DNA from: Smallanthus sonchifolius
Lineage: Eukaryota; Streptophyta; Magnoliopsida; Asterales; Asteraceae
Length of the DNA: 64,000 nucleotides
Reading direction: 5' to 3'
Assembly: GCA_023525975.1 (NCBI GenBank)
Contig: CM042032.1
Coordinates: 22,016,001-22,080,000 of the forward strand
Part shown: positions 44,136 to 56,372 of the stretch, piece by piece
How positions within the stretch are numbered: the stretch's first letter is position 1
How the letters are laid out: every line of letters begins with the position of its first letter
Notes under the pieces: generated by a model
The model's database searches: none
The model's input: only the letters and a program-made list of their open reading frames with translations
What the model was told of the DNA's origin: nothing
Program-made: the position numbers and the translations under genes

Positions 44136-46530
44136 TGTCACACCCCTAAATTTATTTACTTAATAAATAAATAAAGGTTGCAACGATTGGTTCATTACAC
44201 GATAGCGGAAGCTGTAATAGTGATTTCTAAGACCTGATTACATATACAATTACTATAACTAAGTAATACAATGATCTAAGTTCTTCTAGATCAATGACAG
44301 GCTTGAGACTTGATACTCTATGCCCTTCCAGTTACTAGGAATTAATCTAGCATAGCTAGCCTATTCCAACCGCACCATGGCTAAGGGTTACCTGAGAAAC
44401 ATACTTGAAAGTGTCAACACAAAGGTTGGTGAGTTCACAGAGTTAGTTATAACAGTGCCAATAGTTTACCCAAAAACATGTACATGACCTAACAGTCATA
44501 AAATAAGTAGTTTTACTTGAAAGCATATACATGACTTAACCGTCATAAAAATAAGTAGTTTTCCCAGAAAACATATACATGACTTTACCGTCCTAAAATA
44601 AGTAGTTTTCCCCTGAAAACATGCACATGAAGTCCTTCTAATTCCAACGTTCTCAAAACGTTCAATTGTGTTTATAAATCCAACGTTTGCAAAACGTTTA
44701 AATGAGTGACCAATGCATTGAAAAATGAGTACTTAACCGACCCATTACACCTTTTATAATTACCCAATGTATTGTATAAATGAATGAACAACCAATGCAT
44801 TAAACCTTTAGTAAATAACCAATGCATTAAACCTTTAGTAAATAACCAATGCATTGAACCATGAATGAACGACCGACAGACCCCATTTGTAAACTAGCTA
44901 GGATTACAAATAATAATATGTTAATTCATGAAACCATAACCAAACCTTGACAAATGAAAGCCCATCCCTCGCTACACCATGAGAATAAGACGATGTGCGG
45001 TCATTTGGCCATATGGACCCCTGGTTAGCGCGACTAACCATGACCGGGGCATCACCCCCAATAGTACTATTCATATAATCCTAGGCTAAGACCATAGTTA
45101 ATGGTTACAAAATGTTAATGTTGTTCCGGGGACTTTTAGCGCTTTATTGTTCCTCATGTAAACATACGGTCTGGTCTTTGTTCTTTCATTAAATGAAAAC
45201 CGTTACAAATATGTTTTCCTCCCCAAAACATTTCAAAACCAGAGAAAGGGGACAGTGAAACTCACAAGGAGTTAAACCAGAATATTCATGTTTTCAAAAC
45301 ATATTAAGTAAGTATGTTTCTTCCCCGATGTTTACAAAACAGTAAAAAGATAAAAGGGGGCCATGAAACTCACCTTGTGTCCGATGAAATCCTAGCAAAT
45401 ATTAGTGTGCTAATAGTTTCTGACTATCCGTATCCTAATCATGCAAGGATACCTCATATGTTAAGACTACTCGTCTTAAACGCAAGTTGTTCACCCGACT
45501 TAACGAACCCCGTTAAGTACGTCTTTGTTTAGTAAAACAGTGTTTTTATGTGTCGATTCGTTGGTGATAATAATCCAGTCTAGACGCTTATCTATTTACC
45601 GAGAAATATTCACGTTTCCATATTGGAGACTTGTTACGTCTACCAAAAATAAATATTATTTTTGTAAAAACTTATAATATATTCACATTATAGTTCACGT
45701 ATAAACACGTAATCATTCCTCAAAAATAATTTTATATAATCTCAAATATCGTTCAAGTATATCCATGCATGTCAATTATTCTATATACGTACAAACCATG
45801 TCGACAAGCAAATACTTATATTCCGAACGCCATTTATTAATTTAGTTATGTTCATTATGCATACGTCTTTATTTATTTTTATCAATTGCATGCATACAAG
45901 TATTTCAACATTTCTACATATACTCACATATGTTTCACGATGTCATGTGATTATTTATTTTTAACCGAATCTATTCATATGTTTCAGGCACATATACTTT
46001 CATATGGTTATGCCATCACATGTGTACTTGTCATGATTATACATGTTCATGAGTCATCATATACTTTATGTATACACATACACACATTATTAGGGTTTTC
46101 ATAGTATGTATACTTTCATAATCACATTTTGGTTACTTAGTCATCCAATAACTTTTATCCAAGTCTTCTAAGCATTTCAATCATAAGTAAACTTCATGAT
46201 CAACATATAAATATACACACCACCATGCATGTTTCGGCTATGTGTTCATATATATATATTTATCTTGTTTCAATCATCTAAACATTTCGCATAATATTTT
46301 CGTGATCTATTTACAAGGCGTATATATATATATTATTACTTCACATAGATGGATACTTTACAAGTTTTAGATCTGACAAGCTATGACTACATACATACAT
46401 TTATATACTCATTCTCAAATATTTTCCATCAAGTGTTAATCGTGCTTTTAGCTCAACAACTATCACTTATCATCATATGACATGTTTAAAACAACAAGGT
46501 ATACACATGCATTATGCAAATCTTGATTTT

Positions 46531-46571
<41 letters not shown>

Positions 46572-47417
46572 TTAATGATTTCCAAATTATTCAAATACAA
46601 TCATACACATACCTAGATATATATACATATATCTCGAGTATATATATACACTTTACTTGTTTCCAAACTTAATTCCTTATAGTTACCACTTGTTAATCTT
46701 TATAAAAATCACCAAACTTATAAACCCCTTCGTTTTTAAGGTGAACAACATGCTTGATTCAAGATAGATAAACGGAAAGCTAAAGTAGTAGTGTCCGTTT
46801 CCATACCACTAGTCTAGCTAGGGAAGAACCACAAGTGAAAGGTGATAATGCTTGGATTCTCTTGGTAAAAGCTTCCTAAAACTCCAAGATCTCTTGAATC
46901 TCCAATACTTTTAGCTAATTCTCTCTAATGGATCTTGATCTTGAGTTACAAATGTGTGTTTGTGTGTGTTGTTAGAGCCGAGATTAAGAGAGAGCACGAC
47001 AAGAGTTCTTGCTCATCACCATAAACTCCTATATATACACTAAAAAGATGGAGTGTAATCTTTGCCATAATCATCATGTGGGAGTGGGTAATGGAGTGGA
47101 GTGTGTGATAATACAAAATGATGGTGATGGATTGTTGATGGATTTGATCTTGGCTTGTATCACACTTGAATGGGCATGGTCTTCATGACATGATTACGAA
47201 AGAAAGTTGGTGAAGCAAACTAGGTGGGTGGCCCCACCTAGTTTCGGCCGTAAGAGGGGTGTAGGGGGAGGGGGTTGGGTATTGTTCCAATCACTAGTTG
47301 CAATCCAATGGCTAGTTAGATGTTGTTTAAGTAGTGTAAGACCAGTAGGTGATCCCGTAATATAATACCCGGTGTAGGAACTTTTAGTGATTTAAACTTT
47401 GTATCTATATACCTAGA

Positions 47418-47457
<40 letters not shown>

Positions 47458-48118
47458 TTAGATGAAAGGGGGGTTGAGTGTAGATCTCAACAAGTCATCA
47501 TTAACACGACTTGATGTTGGAGTGAAATATAAGCAAAGATATAATTATGGTGATGTGATCTTTGAGGTTGATTGCACTCTTGGTCATAATCATGATGATT
47601 ATGACGCTTGAGTGTAGTGTAAGTAAAACAATCATGATGATGATGTGATTGATTTAGACGTGGTATACTACCCGAAATTAATACACGCTTTAATATCTTT
47701 AATTATTAAAACGTCCTACATTTTGTGTAGTTTGACTAGCTTCAATAATCTGCTAGTGAATCCCGACATAATTAATATCTTTAATTATTCGTACATGTTC
47801 TCACATAAGAAATAAATTAAGGTCATGTGAACAAACATTTATGCGCCAATATTTAAAGATTTAGTCACCAATATATACTTTGTATAAAATAAATATACCT
47901 CTACACTTTACTTGTATAACTTTGATAATCACCAATGACCGTATATTGTGGGTTATAAATGTTTTTTTACCTAGTAATTCTTAAAATTACTAAAATATGA
48001 CACGTGTTCCTTTGCTAGACTACTGACAATACCATGTCAAAGATAATGTTCCAGGAAATATAGAATATGAACTTTCAAATATGACTATGGGTATTGACCT
48101 GACATACTGGGTGTCACA
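44136..48118 (-). repeat. 5' LTR of Gypsy D, complete
   Basis: The LTR is 3983 bp, starts TGTCACACCCC and ends GGGTGTCACA, so the termini match as TGTCACA...TGTCACA rather than as a long inverted repeat. It has one extra 27-bp unit (CCAATGCATTAAACCTTTAG and following) at about 44795-44850 compared with the 3' LTR, and a shorter microsatellite. Confidence 0.88.
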
Positions 48119-48792
48119 GCGGTGGTGGTTGGCTGCTGGCGGTGGTGGTGGTTGGTTGCTGGTAGTATAGTGGTGGAGAAAATGGTGAGAGAGAAAGTGA
48201 AGAGAGTGAGGAGAGAGAGAGTGTGTGTGTTGAGGGAGAGATGGGTTTTATAATTTAATTTTTTTGGTCTTTTATATAAATGGGTAAAAAGATCAAATTA
48301 CCCTCATGTGCCATGTACATGACCAGACTTAACTGAGAAATTTAACTGGGTTAGGGACAAAGGAGTTAACGTGTAAGATTTGTAAACGTAAAGGATGATC
48401 TCTGTCATTTTTTTGGCTAAATGACATATAGTGAAAAATGGTATAAACATAAAAAACGATTTCTGTAATTTTCATCAATTTTTATTTCCTATAATAGTTA
48501 TTTTATTATTACCATGTATTGCATTTCTTTTGTTTAGGAAATGCATATATTTTGACACTTCTACAATACCATCATTCCATTTTTATACAATCCTCTATAC
48601 TTAATAAATTAGTAATTGCTTACGCTACATGTCAAAATTCGGTGACCACAAGACTATTTTTCTAGCTTATTTTTAATTCCTTTAATATTTTCTAAATCTT
48701 CATTACCAACTATTTAATCTTTCTAAGATTCTTTTTCCTGCTTATAATTTCTAAATCTTTATTACTAACTATTAAATATTTTATTTATTCAA

Positions 48793-48822
48793 CCCGTGTA
48801 ATACATGGGGTTCTAACCTAGT
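48793..48822 (+). other. Helitron H2 3' terminus (hairpin plus CTAGT)
   Basis: CCCGTGTAATACATGGG is a hairpin with one G-T pair. GTTCTAAC and CTAGT follow, nearly identical in build to the H1 terminus. Confidence 0.85.
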
Positions 48823-50365
48823 ATATATACATATATAGGGTTGGGTTTCTTTGTTAACTCACTCTTTTTGTATTAACTCAATAAGCTAAATCCAATGGTT
48901 GAAATAAGCAAAATGTAACGGTGTGGTTCAAATGATAACCAATTTTTATTTGTACCATGAAAACCACATCTCAACCATTGATTGATGTTAATCAATGATT
49001 GATATACTTTAATGACAAATTTGTAATTATCTAAATTTAAAATGATCTATATTAATTGCAAAAAAGGTAGAATAAGAAATTATTTTTTAAATCAATTAAT
49101 TACTTCCCTAATATTTCTCACATTCTCTCTTCTATCATTTAAATTAAAATAATTCAAAACCTAAAAAAATTAATTCAAAACCTAGAAAAATCAATAATTA
49201 TTTTTTTAATTTTACATAACAATCATAAAAAAAAACACACCGGAACATAAAATTCGAGCCAAAAGTTTGTTATATTTATGTACCTCAGTTTTAAATACGT
49301 ATATGTAACAAGTAGTGTAACAATCACGCACAAACAATCAAACTAAAAATTGATAGAAATGACTGTGATACATATATGTATTAGACTCATAATTTTGATA
49401 TGTTACTAAGTTACATACGTAACGCCCGTGTTACATCTACGTACTAACTGTGTTACATATACCCAAATTGACTTGGCTTCTGATTTATCGAGGTGTTACA
49501 TATACGTAGCACCTTATGCTCGTGTATGTAAGAACTATATTCATATAGAAGCCTAAATGACTGAATAATCGGTCGATTCAAACAAGAGGAATGACCGTAT
49601 TTTTTTTTTTTGACAAAATACCCCTTAATGTGGCCAATTTTGCTGATAAACATTCACCTTTAATTTTGTATTTATAAGCTGGAGCAAACATGCAATTGAA
49701 CGCTGGGTTTTCACCTATTACAAAGATAACGAAAGAGACATAAGAATTAGCATATAATGTTTAATACTTATTAATATAATAATACTAGTTCTCATAAAAA
49801 TGTGTTTTTAATGAAATAAGTACGAAAATATAGTTCTCAACTTTAGTATCTCTACAAGAAATAACCTCTTCAATTACATATGTTTAGAGATATATACTTC
49901 TGATAAGTTCTTAAATCATATTACTATTATTGATAACAAAAAATCTATATTACTGTTTTACATAATGATTTAATATTATAAGGGTTTGAACATTGACCAT
50001 AAATTAGGGGAAAAAAAGAGAAAATCATTTAAGTTGAATTAAAAAGCTACCAAAAAATAGTGGGTGATCATTTACTAAAGTACCTTTAAATTGAAATAAA
50101 TAAAAAAGAATGAGAAAAATATGTGATTGGTTAGATGGAAGTTTTTATGGTTATTACATAAATATTTGGTTAGCATTTGAACCCTTTCATATATTTTGGT
50201 TAGCATTTGAACCCTTTCATAAATATATATATACATATATATAGTGCCGTTAAGCTCACAGGATGGTTCTTTAAAAATGAATATTATAAAGACCTAACTA
50301 AAAAAATGAAGTTATACCTTTTGTTCATTGGTTTATAGAAAATTACACTATATATATGTATATAT
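48823..50365. other. AT-rich spacer without genes
   Basis: I see no coding sequence. The start (TATATAGGGTTGGGTTTC) resembles the left end of MITE-like elements, but I find no matching right end. The frame 49453-49653 has no domain. A 30-bp tandem duplication lies at 50166-50225. A possible 117-bp MITE (TATATAGTG...CACTATATA, 50238-50354) precedes element E. Confidence 0.5.
50166..50225. repeat. 30-bp tandem duplication
   Basis: TTGGTTAGCATTTGAACCCT and the following ten bases occur twice in a row, almost unchanged. Confidence 0.85.
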
Positions 50366-52927
50366 TGTCACACCCTCAAAATCCACCTGCGGGGTTTTAC
50401 CGCGAGGCGCGTGACAAACCAGGATCTCAGTCGTTAGTTACACGGAACGACTCTATATGAATTTAAATAAAATACTAATGCTGCTCATAGTCACGAGACA
50501 GGAAAAGTTTAAGTTTGAAAACGTTGCGGAAGCGTAAATAAAATCCAACTACAAGAATAGTCAAATGCGCAAAACAAGGCGCACAAACCATGCCGTTTAA
50601 ATAATTAAAGATAAATTCAGTGTTTGAAAATGATGGGACTCCATGCATGTCCTATGCTCGTGCTCAATATCTTAACGACCTGAGAAAAACATGCTAAAAG
50701 TGTCAACACAATGGTTGATGAGTTCATAGAGATGTAAGTAAATAAAAAGTTCGATGTTTGCTAGATAATGTAATTATTGTATACCGATAGATAGCTAGTC
50801 TATGTCATGCTACTATAAGTGTTCGAAACCGAAGCTAACTGTTTGTGTTTGTTTGCATTCCGCCATGTCTACCGAACAATGGCAAATGTCTAGGCTAATC
50901 TTACACCCGTTCGACCTTTAGTCAAGTTAGCGCGACTAACTCGGGTGGGGCTTGTCAAAACCCAGTAGTACTACTCAAAATCACCTCGCTATGTTCCAAT
51001 ACTAACGGTTCAAGAATGTAAGGACTTATTGGTATGTTTGCACTTTAGTAAGCAAGCGATAGTACAATAATACAAAACCCAAAATGTTTGCATGCATGCT
51101 TTCTCCCCCAAAAAGGAAAGTAAGTAAAGATAGGGGTCATGAAACTCACCTGAGTGTGAATGCAAATGAAAGCTAAGTAAAACAACTGAACCTCTAACTG
51201 CCACCTATAATTCATAGTCTATAAGTGCGTGTTCGTGCAAGTTGATATGAACCCTTAGTATCCAAACAATACTATTGTTTAAGTGTTTAGAAAAGGTTTG
51301 CAAGTTTGACTCAAGTTTGACCCGACGACCCATTGGTGACACGTGGTATTAAATTTTATTTGTTCAGTATAACACTTCTACATTATACACCAATGATCAT
51401 GCTGTAGTACTTAGCAACAAATCCTATTTATTCTAGAAAGATAACAAGTTTCCATAAGTAGCAGGTTTCCATAAATAGCAGGTTTCCATAAATAGAAAGC
51501 ATGTTCATGATTCATATTATCATTATTAATATGTTTGTATGATTACTCTAACATGTTCAAGATCGTCACATCACATACCAATTGTATAGAACTTAACATA
51601 TGATACACAATTCAAGACAAAGTTTCTATGTTTAGTAACCTATGAGAGATATGCATGATTTCAAGCATCCAACACATTGCAACATGTTATTATGTCCTAA
51701 CTAGCATAAAGCTATCATCAAACCATATCATACATGTCTAAATAGCAAGCTATGAACACTTTAGACAATTAAAGTTTCCTCTTTTAGTAAGTTTGCAAAA
51801 CCGAGCTAGGTATTAGAAATCTAACTTCACAAATCATTTATACATGAATCAAGTAGCATATAAACATCATCATATCATCCAAATCATGTCTAGTATGCAA
51901 GATAGAATTCCTAAAAAGTTTCCATTATAAGTAAGTTATGATTTCTAGGCTTGTTTAACGAGATTCAAAGCATCAAATCCATTACATACCATCTATCTAA
52001 CATGATTATAACCATAACAAGCATCAAACATCTCTAAAATGCAATTCTACACCATCACATAATCAAAAAGTTTAATCTTTTAACAAGTTAGTAATCATAT
52101 GAAGCTAGGGTTTTCCAAATAACCATAAAAACATCAAATAAATGCAAAACAATGATAAAGTCACCATCTTTATTGTAAAAATTCATGTTTGGATGAACTA
52201 GGGTTTGAATCAAGATTTTAGAAATCTTAAAATCATAAAATGAGACGAAACAACTTACGTAGGATTGTTAAAAACGTCGAGAGGAGTCCAAATACGCGTT
52301 CAATTGCGAGATTGAAGATCAAACGGATGGTGCTTGGGGTTGTTCTTGGATTCGGCGCAAGTAGGGGGGTGGGGGTTTGGGATCGATGATAGAGAGAGAG
52401 AAAAGAGAGATTTAGAGTTTAAATTTTATAAAATATTATCTATACAATATTGTATGGGTTTTTTAAAAGATAAGGATAATCTATGGGCTCAAATTAAATG
52501 GGTTTTTAATTTATCTAATTAATCCACTAGATAAGAATGGTTTTTAAATAATTATTTTTATAAAAATTCCATATTCTATAAAAATAACCAATAAAATAAA
52601 AATCTGATATTTCTACACGATATCACGAAAGTTCACATAATTCACAGATAAGACACTAAACATATAAATTCACATAATTTATATTAAAATAATTGTTCGC
52701 AATTATTTTTATTAGTTCACCAACATTCCGGGTTCGACTCGTGTGTGATCCGGTAATTTTACAAATTACCGATACGTGAGTGTTTGTGCGAAACTGACAC
52801 ATCTAATTAATCCTAATTAAATGTAATGCATGAGTGAATGCTTGAGATAACTGAGTTTGAATAAATAAATGCTTGAGATAACGATGTTCGTGTTAACGGA
52901 GTTTACCTGAAAATGCCGGATGTCACA
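50366..52927 (-). repeat. 3' LTR of Gypsy E
   Basis: The LTR is 2562 bp, starts TGTCACACCCTCAAAATCC and ends CGGATGTCACA, followed by the polypurine tract complement TCATCCCCTTGTT. It contains three 17-bp units of CAGGTTTCCATAAATAG type at about 51444-51495. Small frames such as 51010-51204 and 52334-52522 have no coding support; the first is repeated in the other LTR. Confidence 0.88.
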
Positions 52928-53050
52928 TCATCCCCTTGTTGAAAGAATTTTCATCCCGAAAATTAATCCAAGTTGCTAGTTGTCTGAAACAAAAAGTTTG
53001 GGTTGTCACACCATCCCCTTGTTGAAAGAAATTTCTTCTCGAAATTTAAT
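52928..53050 (-). promoter_or_regulatory. Duplicated polypurine tract and pol-end hairpin of Gypsy E
   Basis: TGTCACA, then (T/C)CATCCCCTTGTTGAAAGAA, then a hairpin occurs twice: at 52921-52964 (AATTTTCATCCCGAAAATT) and at 53015-53047 (AAATTTCTTCTCGAAATTT). The inner copy overlaps the pol stop TAA (53046-53048). The outer copy adjoins the LTR. The duplication includes LTR-terminal bases (TTGTCACA). Confidence 0.8.
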
Positions 53051-55105
53051 TAGTACCTTTCGTGTTTGCCGTTGAGTGCTTGAAAAGCTGAGGATATTTC
53101 TTCATCATCTGATCCTCTCGCTCCCATGTGAACTCCGGTCCACGTTTTGAGTTCCAGCGAACTCTAACAATTGGGGTTTTGCTGTGCTTGAGTGTTTTAA
53201 CGTCACAGTCCATAATTTCAACTTGTTCCTCTATGAAACGTAATTGCTCATCGATTTCCAACTCCTCGAGTGGAACCACTAGCGTCTCATCAGATAGGCA
53301 TTTCTTTAGGTTTGAAATATGAAAGACATTGTGTACTCCATTGAGTTCATCTGGTAGGTTTAATTGATGCGCAACCGGTCCAATCCTTTTCACTATCTCG
53401 AAGGGTCCAACATAACGCGAGTTTAGCTTGCCCCGTTTTCCGAAACGGATCACACCTTTCCAAGGTGAGACTTTTAATAACACTCTGTCACCCACCTGAA
53501 ACTCTGCCGGTTTTCTGCATTTGTCTGCATAGCTCTTTTGACGGTCACGGGCTGCCGCCATACGGTTTCGAATTTGCACAATCTTTTCTGAAGTTTCGTG
53601 CACAAGTTCAGGGTCTGTAATTTGACTATCTCCAACTTCAGCCCAACAGAGAGGTGATCGGCATTTCCGTCCATATAATGCCTCAAACGGTGCTGCCTGG
53701 ATGCTAGTATGGTAGCTATTGTTATAAGAGAACTCCACCAAGGGTAGGTGAGTCTCCCAACTATTTCCGAAATCGATTACGCAAGCCCGTAGCATGTCCT
53801 CTAGGGTTTGAATTGTACGCTCACTCTGGCCATCAGTTTGGGGATGGTACGCTGTGCTCATATCCAGATGAATACCCAGAGATTTCTGTAGGGATTGCCA
53901 GAAGCGCGAAGTCTCTATCTGAAATGATTGAAACTGGCACTCCATGCCGAGAGACTACTTCTTTAAGATAAATGCGGGTTAACTTCTCCATTTTGTCAGT
54001 TTCTTTGATACCAAGGAAGTGAGCGGATATAGTTAGACAATCCACTATTACCCAGATTGTGTCACATCCGGTAGGGGTTCAGGGTAATTTGGTAATAAAA
54101 TCCATGGAAATCTGCTCCCATTTCCACATTGGGATTTCCGGTTGTTGAAGCAACCCAGATGGCTTTTGATACTCCACCTTGACCTTTGAACTAGTAAGAC
54201 ACTTGCTCACAGAGGTGGCTATGTCGGCTTTCATGTTCGGCCACCAATACAACATTTTCAGATCGTGGTACATTTTGTTAGATCCCGGATGAACAAAGTA
54301 TCGGGATTTGTGAGCTTCATCCATAACAAGCTCTCTCAGGTTTCCATACATTGGAATCCATATTCGCTCTGCGAAATAGCGAATACCATCATATTTAACC
54401 TCCAGTTGTTTCTCCATTCCACAGGTGTCTTCAAACGTTATGTTCTCTTCTTTTAGGGCTTCAAGTTGAGCATTACCAATTTGTTCAGGTAATCCTGAAT
54501 GAATAGTGAGTTGCAAAGCTCGAACTCGTCGAAGTTTGGTTTCCTTTCCACTCATAGCATCGGCTACCACGTTAGCCTTGCCTGGATGGTACTTGATGGC
54601 ATAATCATAATCATTTAAGAGTTCGATCCAGCGACGCAGTCGCATGTTCAACTCTTTCGGTTCGAATATGTACTGGAGACTCTTGTGATCGATGTAAATG
54701 GTGCACTTGGTACCATACAAGTAGTGTCTCCAGATTTTCAGCGCAAATACCACGGCTCCCAACTCCAAGTCGTGAGTCGTGTAGTTTTTCTCGTGGACCT
54801 TCAATTGTCGAGAAGCGTATGCGATAACCTTCTCGCGTTGCATTAGCACACAACCGAGACCCTGGATAGAAGCATCGCAATACACTATGAAGTCATCCAT
54901 TCCCTCTGGGAGAGATAGGATGGGTGCGCTACAGAGTTTCTGCTTCAGAAGTTGGAATGCCGAATCTTGAGTTTCGCTCCAGGTATACGGTTTACCTTTT
55001 TGAGCTAGGGCGGTGAGAGGTTGAGCGATCTTAGAAAATCCCTATATGAATCGGCGGTAGTAGCCAGCCAATCCCAAAAATTGTTGCACCTCTGTAAATC
55101 CTAAT
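53046..55105 (-). pseudogene. Gypsy E RT end, RNase H, integrase
   Basis: On the minus strand the sequence opens with the RT thumb (FLGLAGYYRRFI, then a stop, then FSKIAQPLTALA). RNase H follows with YCDASIQGLGCVLM and LELGAVVFALKIWRHYLYG. The zinc site has HKSRYFVHPGSNKMYHDLK and VSKCLTSSKVK. Integrase has MDFITKLP, then a stop at 54079, then IISDRD; about ten bases are missing near 53905 in the RFTSRFW region, shifting the frame. The final frame (53046-53945) has QSERTIQTLEDML and a chromodomain-like tail (VRVRWNSKRGPEFTWE). All three integrase acidic residues exist but in different frames. Confidence 0.88.
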
Positions 55106-55158
55106 GCATGTGTGTGGTTATAGTCTATTATGTAAATCCTAGTTCACTAGAACCAATG

Positions 55159-55170
55159 GCTCTGATACCA
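55159..55170 (-). promoter_or_regulatory. Primer binding site, tRNA-Met type (Gypsy E)
   Basis: The minus strand reads TGGTATCAGAGC, three bases from the LTR start at 55174. Confidence 0.92.
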
Positions 55171-55173
55171 ATC

Positions 55174-56372
55174 TGTCACACCCTCAAAATCCACCTGTGG
55201 GGTTTTACCGCGAGGCGCGTGACACACAAGGATCTCAGTCATTAGTTACACGGAATGACTCTATATGAATTTAAATAAAATACTAATGCTGCTCATAATC
55301 ACGAGACAACAAAAGTTTAAGTTTGAAAACGTTGCGGAAGCGTAAATAAAATCCAAATGCAAGAATAGTCAAATGCGCAAACCATGCAGTTTAAATAGAT
55401 AAAGATAAATTCAGTGTTTGAAAATGATGGGACTCCATGCATGTCTTATGCTCGTGCTCAATATCTTAGCGACCTGAGAAAAACATGCTAAAAGTGTCAA
55501 CACAATGGTTGGTGAGTTTATAGAGATGTAAGTAAATAAAAAGTTCGATGTTTGCTAGATAATGTAATTATTGTATACCGATAGATAGCTAGTCTATGTC
55601 ATGCTACTATAAGTGTTCGAAACCGAAGCTAACTGTTTGTGTTTGTTTGCATTCCGCCATGTCTACCGAACAATGGCAAATGTCTAGGCTAATCTTACAC
55701 CCGTTCGACCTCTAGTCAAGTTAGCGCGACTAACTCGGGTGGGGCTTGTCAAAACCCAGTAGTACTACTCAAAATCACCTCGCTATGTTCCAATACTAAC
55801 GGTTCAAGAATGTAAGGACTTATTGGTATGTTTGCACTTTAGTAAGCAAGCGATAGTACAATAATACAAAACCCAAAATGTTTGCATGCATGCTTTCTCC
55901 CCCAAAAAGGAAAGTAAGTAAAGATAGGGGTCATGAAACTCACCTGAGTGTGAATGCAAATGAAAGCTAAGTAAAACAACTGAACCTCTAACTGCCACCT
56001 ATAATTCATAGTCTATAAGTGCGTGTTCGTGCAAGTTGATATGAACCCTTAGTATCCAAACAATACTATTGTTTAAGTGTTTAGAAAAGGTTTGCAAGTT
56101 TGACTCAAGTTTGACCCGACGACCCGTTGGTGACACGTGGTATTAAATTTTGTTTGTTCAGTATAACACTTCTACATTATACACCAATGATCATGCTGTA
56201 GCACTTAGCAACAAGTCCTATTTGTTCTGGAAAGATAGCAAGTTTTCATAAGTAGCAGGTTTCCATAAATAGCAGGTTTTCATAAATAGAAAGCATGTTC
56301 AAGATTCATATTATCATTATTAATATGTTTGTATGATTACTCAAACATGTTGAAGATCGTCACATCACATAC
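55174..56372 (-). repeat. Partial 5' LTR of Gypsy E
   Basis: It matches the 3' LTR from its first base until CACATCACATAC at 56372; in the 3' LTR the sequence continues CAATTGTATAG (about 51576). Element F begins at the next base. The middle part is almost identical to the 3' LTR, while the first 100 bp have several C-to-T type differences. Confidence 0.9.

Larger units (their letters stand above)
36334..48118 (-). mobile_element. Gypsy element D with about 4-kb LTRs
   Basis: Both LTRs start TGTCACACCCC. The primer site (44121-44132) shows minus-strand orientation. The interior (40144-44135) is very degenerate. The LTRs differ by only a few bases per hundred by eye, so this is a fairly recent insertion with an already poor interior, like a non-autonomous copy. 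The flanks (GTGCT left, GCGGT right) give no clean 5-bp duplication. It lies inside the GGTGGT-rich interior of the MULE-like element. Confidence 0.85.
35325..48478. mobile_element. MULE-like element with about 250-bp terminal inverted repeats, split by Gypsy D
   Basis: 35325-35580 and 48225-48478 are inverted copies at roughly 90 percent identity by eye. Both contain AAATTACAGAAATCG (left) or AAAATTACAGAAATCG (right, reversed), CAGAGATCATC and CCTAACCCAGTTAAATTTCT. Long inverted repeats of this type suit Mutator-like elements. The flanks AATTTTGTTTA and AATTTTTATTT may be a decayed 9-11 bp target duplication. There is no transposase. The interior (35581-36333 and 48119-48224) has GGTGGT-rich sequence and a short gene-like start at 35615, which suggests a Pack-MULE. 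Confidence 0.65.
34954..48822 (+). mobile_element. Helitron H2, split by nested insertions
   Basis: The 5' end (ATTATAATAAATAAAAATAA, then CTGGGACACGTGTCAC) matches H1's 5' type. Its 3' end at 48793-48822 has the hairpin CCCGTGTAATACATGGG and CTAGT. Its own sequence is 34954-35324 plus 48479-48822; the rest is a MULE-like element containing Gypsy D. The usual TC at the 5' end is missing at the junction with H1. One reading is that H1 inserted into the first bases of H2, leaving TATATATACTA on the left. No Rep/helicase is visible. Confidence 0.7.
50366..56372 (-). mobile_element. Gypsy element E, internally deleted, 5' LTR interrupted by F
   Basis: The 3' LTR (50366-52927), a short interior with only the RT end, RNase H and integrase, the primer site and the first 1.2 kb of the 5' LTR are present. 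Gag, protease and most of RT are missing between about 55100 and the leader at about 55105-55158. The remaining part of the 5' LTR must lie beyond element F, outside the window. The LTR type (TGTCACACCCTC) is related to D at its start. Confidence 0.88.

Noticed and set aside
48835..50250. A complete MITE starting TATATAGGGTTGGG
   Set aside because: I found a left-end-like sequence but no complementary right end.
51010..51204. 64-codon frame identical at 55804-55998
   Set aside because: The duplication is due to the LTR pair of element E; no protein family.
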